DNA from: Pseudobacteriovorax antillogorgiicola
GTDB lineage: Bacteria; Bdellovibrionota_B; Oligoflexia; Oligoflexales; RGVZ01
NCBI GenBank assembly: GCA_945897695.1
Contig: CAMDGW010000104.1
Location: 1 to 8,177 of the forward strand
DNA length: 8,177 nt
Reading direction: 5' to 3'
Shown here in pieces: positions 1-5,076 of this stretch; the stretch's first letter is position 1; each line of letters starts with the position of its first letter. The notes under the pieces are model-generated. The model was not told the origin of the DNA. It made no database searches and saw only the letters and a program-made list of their open reading frames with translations. The position numbers and the translations under genes are program-made.

Positions 1-1
1 T

Positions 2-952
2 GTTTCGACTGAGTACGGGGCAGCCGAAGTTGTAAATTTTAGTGGATCAGGAATTAGTCTGCTGTTGAAACAATCGCTTGTTATCGGCAGCAAAGTTAAA
101 ATAGATCTAGATAGCCGCCACCCTGGGCTTGCAAGTGAAATGCGAGCTAATGGACTTGAGCAGATTAACGCTGAGATCCGCTGGAGCTACCAATCTGCCC
201 GAGGGTTCGTGCATGGTATGATGTTCTTAGGATTTAATCCTGAACAACAAAAGGAGTTCATGCGATTGGTCGTGCATTATGCATTCTCTCATGAAACGGA
301 CAATGGTGAGGACTGGGTGATGATGACGCAAGTAAAGTCGGCTGACCTGAAAATAGTCTGCGCTCTCTTGATCGCCTTGATGCTGCCGTCGTGTATGAAT
401 TTCAATCCAAACGAAATTTACGGCATTGAGCCCGTGAAAGCACCTGTCGCCAAAGTTAAGACGGAGCAGCCTAAATCTCTGCTTGACTGGCTTAAGTTCC
501 GCCCTGAGAAAACCTCTTCTCCAGTATCTAGTGTGGCCCTGGCCGCAGCGATGCGTGGAGACCATGAGCGGACACGTCTTGCTATGGGATTTGGACTTGA
601 AAAGGCACAGGCCATGGATGTGGGCGTTTATGGAAAGCTCGGGAAATCCACAGTTTTTATCGCCCATCGAAAGCATATTCCAGATTATGACCGGCTTTAT
701 TGGGTTATGATCAGGGTATTGAGTGAAAAATACGGCTGCTTCATCAAAAGAAAATTTCCCTATGATAATCAGATTGGCTTTGAGTGTCGGGACCGCAGGA
801 CGATCGTGATGCAAAGAGATATTTCTGGGGACTATGCAAAATTCGTAGGCTGGCAGTTTGATCCTTCAGGAAAGGAAGTTGTCATCACTAAAGAGGCGAA
901 ATTAAAACAGGAGCGATTTAATCGGGTAAAACTAAGGGCGCAGAGTCCTTAA
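2..952 (+). CDS. PilZ-domain / lipoprotein-like fusion protein, 5' partial
   Basis: The reading frame is open from the first bases of the window, so the true start lies upstream; the TTG at 65 falls inside the domain and is not the start. The first ~100 codons look like the second half of a PilZ domain, a c-di-GMP-binding beta barrel. The NFSGSG segment at 35-52 fits the (D/N)xSxxG ligand motif, and a GFVHGMMFLGFNPEQQ-like strand and helix follow. The N-terminal RxxxR half would be off the window. After a short linker (HETDNGEDW) the protein continues in frame into a basic stretch, a hydrophobic segment and a lipobox-like LPSC (Cys codon at 392). About 185 residues of C-terminal region follow (SLLDWLKF..., YGCFIKRKFPYD...), which I do not recognise. 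If made as one chain, the PilZ part would be cytoplasmic and the C-terminus periplasmic. It could instead be two genes joined by loss of a stop. The PilZ call is fairly secure; the C-terminal function is unknown. Confidence 0.75.
   Translation, partial: VSTEYGAAEVVNFSGSGISLLLKQSLVIGSKVKIDLDSRHPGLASEMRANGLEQINAEIRWSYQSARGFVHGMMFLGFNPEQQKEFMRLVVHYAFSHETDNGEDWVMMTQVKSADLKIVCALLIALMLPSCMNFNPNEIYGIEPVKAPVAKVKTEQPKSLLDWLKFRPEKTSSPVSSVALAAAMRGDHERTRLAMGFGLEKAQAMDVGVYGKLGKSTVFIAHRKHIPDYDRLYWVMIRVLSEKYGCFIKRKFPYDNQIGFECRDRRTIVMQRDISGDYAKFVGWQFDPSGKEVVITKEAKLKQERFNRVKLRAQSP
308..394 (+). other. Internal RBS, alternative start and lipoprotein signal inside the PilZ fusion ORF
   Basis: A GAGGA Shine-Dalgarno match at 308-312 lies 7 bases before an in-frame ATG at 320 (a second ATG is at 323). 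From there the peptide has a Lys-containing n-region, the hydrophobic stretch IVCALLIALML, and LPSC with Cys at 392-394: a textbook type II signal peptide of about 24 residues. A lipoprotein could therefore be translated separately from 320 to 952. The sequence TGATG at 318-322 would be a classic stop/start overlap if the PilZ gene ended in the other frame. Whether this start is used cannot be decided from the sequence. Confidence 0.5.
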
Positions 953-1561
953 AATCGCGCGTACAGGACTTGCATCAAAGCCTTTCAGCTTTAAGGGAAG
1001 TGCAATTAACTCGTAGGCCCCATCCGGAACGCCATTCAGGACAATTCCTTCGAGGTTTGCGATATTGAACTTTTTAAGCGCCTGATGAGCAGGTAGTGAT
1101 TTGGATGAAAATGGGTCGACAGAAGGTGTGTCAATTCCCACTAGAATGACTCCGGCGCTTCCCATTTCCTCAATAGACTCGGCAGAAAAAGCGGCGAAGT
1201 TTTGATTGAAGTGTCTAGGATCGGGAAAAGAGTCAGTTCTGAAGAGCAGTCTCTTGATCCCGGAAGCAATGGCCTCTCTGCAATCAGCGGCCTCGATTAA
1301 TTGTTTTCCGCGGACTGTTTGGACAAAGCAAGTCCCAATGTAAGGATCTAGTGGGACGTGTTCCATGGTAACGCCGGTTTCGCTGTAATGCCGCGGAGCA
1401 TCTGCGTGAGCGCCAATATGAACGGTGGAGTGTATCGTTGATAAGTCAATATTAGACCCTTTTGAAATGTCACAGAGCACTTCCCTGCGTAGCGGCGTGT
1501 CGCCTGGCCATACGGCAATTTCTTCTGAGATCATCGGTGAAATGTCGATTATGTCTGTCAT
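932..1561 (-). CDS. kynB: Cyclase-family metal-dependent hydrolase, KynB (kynurenine formamidase)-like
   Basis: This 209-residue protein has the usual length of bacterial kynurenine formamidase, which hydrolyses N-formyl-L-kynurenine to kynurenine and formate in tryptophan breakdown. The family metal-site motif is present as HIGAHADAPRH: H48, H52 and D54, with H58 nearby and Ala where most members have Thr. The second-site ligands H159 (PAHQ) and E171 (NLEG) are at the expected spacing. The signatures VWPGDTP (residues 17-23) and VGIDTPSVDP (141-150) are also present. It starts with ATG and lies 17 bases downstream of the amidohydrolase stop, so the two are surely co-transcribed. Its last 21 bases overlap the 3' end of the convergent PilZ-fusion gene. 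No kynA or kynU is in view, so another cyclase-family amidase or lactonase substrate is possible. Family assignment is strong; the exact substrate is moderate. Confidence 0.8.
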   Translation of the reverse strand: MTDIIDISPMISEEIAVWPGDTPLRREVLCDISKGSNIDLSTIHSTVHIGAHADAPRHYSETGVTMEHVPLDPYIGTCFVQTVRGKQLIEAADCREAIASGIKRLLFRTDSFPDPRHFNQNFAAFSAESIEEMGSAGVILVGIDTPSVDPFSSKSLPAHQALKKFNIANLEGIVLNGVPDGAYELIALPLKLKGFDASPVRAILRTLRP

Positions 1562-1578
1562 ATTGATCCGTTTGTTTT

Positions 1579-2913
1579 TTATTTAATCCTGTTTCTGATT
1601 TCCTTAACAGCTTCCATGTAATCAGCCCGCAATTGATTTTCATCCCAGTCAGGTAAATCACGATTCCAAAGGGCCCAGCTACCATTAACCATGACGTGGG
1701 TCACATCCCGTGAGCCCATGGAGTAAATGACATTGGCGAGTAAATTGTCTCGTGGCTCCGAGCTAAGAGATTGTTTAAGCATAACAAGGTCTGCATATTT
1801 TCCAGGTTCAAGTGTTCCAAGGTCGTGTGAGCGACCCATGACATTTGCGGGGATAGTGGTTGCCATGGCCAGCATATGATCAGGTGTTAGTGACTCAAGG
1901 GGGATTTTGTGGTCCCGAGCGATCAAACTAGCAATCTTTACCTCTTCAAGGATGTCTGCATTATCATTGCTTGCGGCGCAATCGGTCCCAAGAGCCAACG
2001 GGATGTTTAATGCGTAGAAGTCTTCAATGGATGCCAATTTGTCATAAAACAGTGTCGATGTTGGGCAGTAACCAATTGTTGCGCCTGAGTCCTTGATCAT
2101 CTGTAGGTCTTGGCGATCGGCACTTGTTAAGTGAACCACAAGGGAAGACGGCGTGAGAGCTCCGGCCTTGGCAGCCATAGCCACCGGGGACAAGTTTTCG
2201 CGGGACTTAACTCGCTCTCGCTCTCCGGGAGTTTGTGATAAATGCATATGGAGTGGGATCTTATTGATTCGAGCATAGTCAGCGCACTCTTTAAGGAGTT
2301 CAAAAGAGACCGTATCTGCGGCGTGTGGCGCTATGAGATGGCTAATCAAGGAGCTGAATTTTGATTTTTCAACGAGTTCCTTTGCTCGGTTCCAGCTTTC
2401 TCGGCCTGGAAATGCTCCGCCAAGATCGGCGATGGTCTCACCAATCCATCCGCGAACACCAAAAGTTTCAAATGCGCGAGCCACTCCTTCGCTGAAATAG
2501 TAGTGATCTACGAATGAGGTGACACCAGCCCGCAGGCCGTCATAAATGTAGGAGTACGAGAGTGGCTGCAATAGATCCGGCGTTAAACTTTTTTCAGCCG
2601 GAAACAGGAAGGATTCTATCAGGTCAGTTTTTCCGTGGCCAAGCCCACGAAAAAAACCCAAGGCCACATGGGTATGTGCATTAAAAAGCCCGGGCATAAT
2701 TACGTAGCCGGAGGCGTCAAGAAATGCAGCATTTGGCGCCTTTGCCTTAACATGAGCTGTGGGCCCTGCCGATACAATCTTTTGATCTCTGATGTAAACC
2801 GCGCCATTTTCGATGGGCGTTAGAAATGGGCCCTGAATCAAGGATGCGTGGCCAATGACGATTTCCTGATGCTTGGGTGCAAGTGAAGCAGTTAAAGAAA
2901 GCATTTCAGTCAC
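1579..2913 (-). CDS. Amidohydrolase of the TRZ/ATZ/MtaD (SsnA-like) deaminase family
   Basis: This 444-residue cytosolic metalloenzyme matches the family that deaminates S-adenosylhomocysteine/methylthioadenosine and other purine, pterin or triazine compounds. The metal-site motifs appear in order: PGLFNAHTH (H80, H82), HMHLSQT (H224), VVHLTS (H261) and LGTDCAASND (D311). A small beta-sandwich formed by both ends surrounds the barrel, with LGTLEPGKYADLVML at 365-379 typical of its C-terminal part. One oddity: the family's catalytic glutamate three residues after the third His (HxxE) is Gln227, so the chemistry or substrate may differ from MtaD. The GTG start at 2913 is preferred because GGGGAG on the minus strand lies 7 bases upstream; the ATG at 2904 would be too far from it. 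It is the first gene of an operon with the KynB-like gene, and the rpmG terminator lies upstream. Family call is strong, substrate unknown. Confidence 0.88.
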   Translation of the reverse strand: MTEMLSLTASLAPKHQEIVIGHASLIQGPFLTPIENGAVYIRDQKIVSAGPTAHVKAKAPNAAFLDASGYVIMPGLFNAHTHVALGFFRGLGHGKTDLIESFLFPAEKSLTPDLLQPLSYSYIYDGLRAGVTSFVDHYYFSEGVARAFETFGVRGWIGETIADLGGAFPGRESWNRAKELVEKSKFSSLISHLIAPHAADTVSFELLKECADYARINKIPLHMHLSQTPGERERVKSRENLSPVAMAAKAGALTPSSLVVHLTSADRQDLQMIKDSGATIGYCPTSTLFYDKLASIEDFYALNIPLALGTDCAASNDNADILEEVKIASLIARDHKIPLESLTPDHMLAMATTIPANVMGRSHDLGTLEPGKYADLVMLKQSLSSEPRDNLLANVIYSMGSRDVTHVMVNGSWALWNRDLPDWDENQLRADYMEAVKEIRNRIK

Positions 2914-2920
2914 AAGGAGG

Positions 2921-2926
2921 CTCCCC
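2921..2926 (-). promoter_or_regulatory. Ribosome binding site fixing the GTG start of the amidohydrolase
   Basis: GGGGAG on the minus strand sits 7 bases before the GTG at 2911-2913. It decides for GTG over the ATG nine bases inside the gene. I see no convincing -35/-10 pair between here and the rpmG terminator. Confidence 0.5.
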
Positions 2927-2998
2927 CTGAAATTTTGAGTTGTATTAGCTTAAACGGATACTGCCTCTAGTGTCCATGGAGTTGATTTCTGCAAGGTC

Positions 2999-3038
2999 GC
3001 GAAAAGAAAAACGGCCACGTCAGATGACGTAGCCATTT
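2999..3038 (-). terminator. Rho-independent terminator after rpmG
   Basis: Read on the minus strand, a 9-pair stem (plus-strand arms 3013-3021 and 3026-3034, one G-U pair, 4-base loop) is GC-rich. It is followed by the T-rich run GTTTTTCTTTTC (3001-3012). Orientation and position fit termination of the rpmG transcript 83 bases past its stop codon. It would separate rpmG from the amidohydrolase-kynB operon downstream. Confidence 0.8.
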
Positions 3039-3121
3039 CCCAGGTTCCTGAATCCGCTATTTGGAGGCCAATGCCCCAATCACAAACAGAGGACTATCAT
3101 TAAAAAGATGTGCGTAAGCGA
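3039..3121 (-). other. rpmG 3' untranslated region, no gene seen
   Basis: These 83 bases lie between the L33 stop codon and the terminator stem. I looked for a tRNA, which often accompanies rpmG, on both strands and found no cloverleaf: the GGTTC...AATCC near 3043 has the wrong loop length. The segment contains half of an inverted repeat with the end of rpmG (see that entry). Confidence 0.5.
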
Positions 3122-3162
3122 TTACTTGATCTTCGCTTCTTTAAACACGACATGCTTACGCA
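3111..3162 (-). repeat. 9-base inverted repeat spanning the rpmG stop codon
   Basis: TGCGTAAGC at 3111-3119 is the exact reverse complement of GCTTACGCA at 3154-3162, with 34 bases between. One arm lies in the L33 coding sequence (Leu-Arg-Lys-His codons) and the other just past the stop. On the minus strand the distal arm is followed within four bases by TTTTT. A competing 6-base hairpin, AAGCGA/TCGCTT (3116-3121 with 3133-3138), shares the same bases. It may be an extra terminator or 3'-end protecting structure, or chance. Confidence 0.4.
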
Positions 3163-3286
3163 ATTTTGGATCGTATTTTTTGAGCTCAAGCTTGTCTTTG
3201 CCCTTTTTCTTGTTAGTCGTGTAGAAATATCCAGTACCAGCTGTTGAGACAAGGCGGATAAGTTCCCGAGCGCCTGCTTTTGCCAT
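3122..3286 (-). CDS. rpmG: 50S ribosomal protein L33
   Basis: This 54-residue basic protein was found by translating the minus strand from the ATG at 3284-3286. It begins MAKAGARELIRLVSTAGTGYFY and ends KHVVFKEAKIK, the expected length and pattern of bacterial L33 (large ribosomal subunit, near the E site). TGYFYTTNKKK and LxLKKYDPKLRKHV are the family signatures. It contains no cysteines, so it is the zinc-free (C-) form. A strong AGGAGA ribosome-binding site lies 6 bases upstream (3293-3298), as expected for a highly expressed gene. It appears to be transcribed alone, from a promoter near 3353-3382 to the terminator near 3013. It is not next to rpmB or the tuf-secE-nusG cluster in this window. 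Confidence 0.95.
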   Translation of the reverse strand: MAKAGARELIRLVSTAGTGYFYTTNKKKGKDKLELKKYDPKLRKHVVFKEAKIK

Positions 3287-3352
3287 AATTCGTCTCCTAA
3301 AATCCTAATAATGTGCCGGACCTTTTTGAGTCCTAGCGTTTAGCGAGCGGAG

Positions 3353-3382
3353 TTTGTAACAGAATCCCTCCTGATTTGTCTA
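3353..3382 (-). promoter_or_regulatory. Candidate sigma70-type promoter of rpmG
   Basis: On the minus strand, TAGACA (plus-strand 3377-3382, 5 of 6 to the -35 consensus) and TACAAA (3353-3358, 4 of 6 to the -10) are separated by 18 bases. This would give a leader of roughly 60 bases before the L33 start. It was found by eye only. Confidence 0.4.
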
Positions 3383-3436
3383 GGTTTTTTATGACCGAGT
3401 TTGATGCTGATGGGTAACTCTCAGTGCTAATTGGTA

Positions 3437-3466
3437 TTGCTGAATGGAGGGTGAAAAGGTTAATAT
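3437..3466 (+). promoter_or_regulatory. Candidate promoter of the protease-ybaK-secD operon
   Basis: TTGCTG at 3437-3442 and TAATAT at 3461-3466, 18 bases apart, form a moderate sigma70-like pair about 100 bases before the preferred GTG start at 3568. If real, the transcript starts after the GTG at 3424, which argues against that longer reading. The -10 element lies inside a perfect palindrome. Confidence 0.35.
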
Positions 3467-3470
3467 TAAC
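3459..3470. repeat. Perfect 12-base palindrome, possible operator
   Basis: GTTAATATTAAC is fully self-complementary and overlaps the candidate -10 of the protease operon. Such AT-rich dyads can bind dimeric repressors or activators, but a single copy in an AT-rich leader may also be chance. Confidence 0.3.
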
Positions 3471-3552
3471 AGCAAATTGTATTTTATCCTTTTTGTTTGA
3501 GAGGCTAGTGCGAGGCCTCTGGCGTCTTGGGTCCTTTAATTGGAAAAAAGCT

Positions 3553-3558
3553 AGGGAG
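3553..3558 (+). promoter_or_regulatory. Ribosome binding site fixing the GTG start of the HtrA protease
   Basis: AGGGAG lies 9 bases before the GTG at 3568. Starting there puts a clean export signal at the N-terminus. Starting at 3424 would bury that signal behind 48 residues with no family resemblance. Confidence 0.6.
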
Positions 3559-3567
3559 TGGCTTCCA

Positions 3568-5076
3568 GTGAGACGTTTGGTCGTGCTTTTCGGGCTTTCC
3601 ATGTTTTTTGCGCTAAGGTTGGAGGCAAATCCTCTGGCTTTGCGCAGGTCTGTCTTTCGGATTGAGACCACTGGACAGGAGCGAAATTTTTTAAATCCTT
3701 GGCGCCTTGACTCCCCCGAAATGTGGTCAGGGACGGGGTTTTATATTGGTAACGGCCGAATTCTAACCAATGCCCACGTGGTGGCTAACGCAAGCTCAAT
3801 TACTGTGCAAAGGGATGGCGATGCCCGTAAGATTCCCGCCTATGTCCAGTTTATTGGTCACGATGTCGATCTTGCTATCATCGGTGTGACTGATGGGCGT
3901 TATCTGAAAAATGTGGAAGCCCTTTCATTTGGATCCATTCCCAAATTGAGATCGCCTGTGACAACGGTGGGGTATCCGATGGGCGGTGACCAGATTTCCA
4001 TGACTGACGGGGTCGTAAACCGAATTAGTTATCAAACATATGTTCATACTGATGCAGACATGCATTTGCTCGTTCAGGTGGATTCTGCCATCAATCCTGG
4101 AAACAGCGGTGGACCAGTATTTCAGGGGCGTAATGTCGTGGGGGTTGCATTCCAGTCTCTAACTCGTGCTCAGAGCGCTGGTTTCATTATTCCTGTTCCG
4201 GTTGCTGAGCGTTTTCTGAACGATTGTATGGACGGCCATTACGATGGTGTGCCCCATTGGGGGGTCGAGACCCAGGACCTGGTATTCAATAACTCAATGG
4301 CAGCTCGCTTTTATAAAATTCCCCAAAAAGACGGCCGTGGAACTCTGGTGTCTCGAGTTCATGCTTGGTCGCCAGCGCGCGGGATCATCCGGCGAGGCGA
4401 TGTTTTATTGTCCATAGCTGGAAAAGATATTGGTGTTGACGGTCGAGTGGCATTTGAGGGTGAGCGCGTTGACTATGAGGCGCTTTATGATTTTCGACTG
4501 AGTGGCGAAAAAGTGCGCATGGAAGTATTGCGCGATGGTGCCATACTTAATTTGGAAGTTATCGCCGGCCAAGGTCTGCCGCATCAATATTCTGGTCGAG
4601 TGTTTTCCCGCAGGCCAAAATTCACGGTGTTTGGTGGCATTGTTTTTACGGCGCTGACCCTCTCTGTCATGGAGGTCTGGGGCGATTCTTGGGAAAAACG
4701 CGCACCACTCATCCTTCGTAATTTGGTTCGTAACCCGTTTGATCTTGAGGAGGCCCAAGGTCGAGACGAACTGGTAATTGTAAGCGATATTCTGGTCAAC
4801 AAGGCTAACGCTTTTGTCGAAGTGAGTAGTCCCGCCCTCGACAAGGTCAATGGTCAGAAAGTTAAGTCCGTCAGTATGCTTCACGAGGTGTTGCGCACAG
4901 CCAAGGACGAGACGCTGCGGCTAGACTTTATGTTTGATAAGGTGCCTTGGATCTTTAATCTAGCTGAGCTGCGTGCCGTTCACGATGAGACTAATAAAAG
5001 GTACGGGGTTTCGCCAGTATTTTGGCTTGAACCATACTCCGTCGATGCGGCTGTCACCAAGGAGGGCGTGCAATGA
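3568..5076 (+). CDS. Exported HtrA/Deg-type serine protease with PDZ domains
   Basis: This is an S1C-family serine endopeptidase that should act in the periplasm on misfolded or regulatory proteins. From the GTG at 3568 the product is 502 residues. Residues 1-20 form a signal peptide (RR, then LVVLFGLSMFFALRLEA). The trypsin-like domain carries an intact triad: H70 in LTNAHVV, D101 in DVDLAII and S180 in NPGNSGGP. Further landmarks are SGTGFYI (54-60) and VGYPMGG (134-140). A PDZ domain follows at about 230-335 (SPARGIIRRGDVLLSIAGK). A second, C-terminal PDZ-like region begins FGGIVFTALT (355-364) and ends near residue 490, as in the DEG9/DEG2 group rather than classical DegP. It is the first gene of an operon and overlaps the next, a full-length paralogue, by 4 bases (ATGA). 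No membrane anchor is seen beyond the signal. Protease call is strong; substrates are unknown. Confidence 0.9.
   Translation: MRRLVVLFGLSMFFALRLEANPLALRRSVFRIETTGQERNFLNPWRLDSPEMWSGTGFYIGNGRILTNAHVVANASSITVQRDGDARKIPAYVQFIGHDVDLAIIGVTDGRYLKNVEALSFGSIPKLRSPVTTVGYPMGGDQISMTDGVVNRISYQTYVHTDADMHLLVQVDSAINPGNSGGPVFQGRNVVGVAFQSLTRAQSAGFIIPVPVAERFLNDCMDGHYDGVPHWGVETQDLVFNNSMAARFYKIPQKDGRGTLVSRVHAWSPARGIIRRGDVLLSIAGKDIGVDGRVAFEGERVDYEALYDFRLSGEKVRMEVLRDGAILNLEVIAGQGLPHQYSGRVFSRRPKFTVFGGIVFTALTLSVMEVWGDSWEKRAPLILRNLVRNPFDLEEAQGRDELVIVSDILVNKANAFVEVSSPALDKVNGQKVKSVSMLHEVLRTAKDETLRLDFMFDKVPWIFNLAELRAVHDETNKRYGVSPVFWLEPYSVDAAVTKEGVQ
5061..5066 (+). promoter_or_regulatory. Ribosome binding site of the pseudoprotease gene, inside the protease gene
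   Basis: GGAGGG, 6 bases before the ATG at 5073, is a near-consensus Shine-Dalgarno within the last codons of the upstream gene. Together with the ATGA overlap it indicates translational coupling of the pair. Confidence 0.75.

Noticed and set aside
227..814. Long minus-strand open frame opposite the PilZ-fusion gene
   Set aside because: It is antisense to a frame with clear PilZ and lipobox features, and its translation shows no family pattern.
3039..3121. A tRNA gene beside rpmG
   Set aside because: The GGTTC/AATCC pieces suggest a T-arm but the loop length is wrong, and no acceptor or anticodon stem could be paired on either strand.
3500..3520. AGAGGC/GCCTCT hairpin in the protease operon leader
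   Set aside because: It is only six pairs with a 9-base loop and no T-run, too weak to call a terminator or riboswitch.
3424..3567. GTG at 3424 as the start of the HtrA protease, adding 48 residues
   Set aside because: The extension resembles no part of the family, puts the signal peptide inside the protein and overlaps the likely promoter. The GTG at 3568 has AGGGAG at good spacing and exposes the signal.
4405..4884. Minus-strand open frames opposite the HtrA C-terminal domain
   Set aside because: They are shadows of a well-supported coding frame, with no ribosome-binding site or recognisable protein features.
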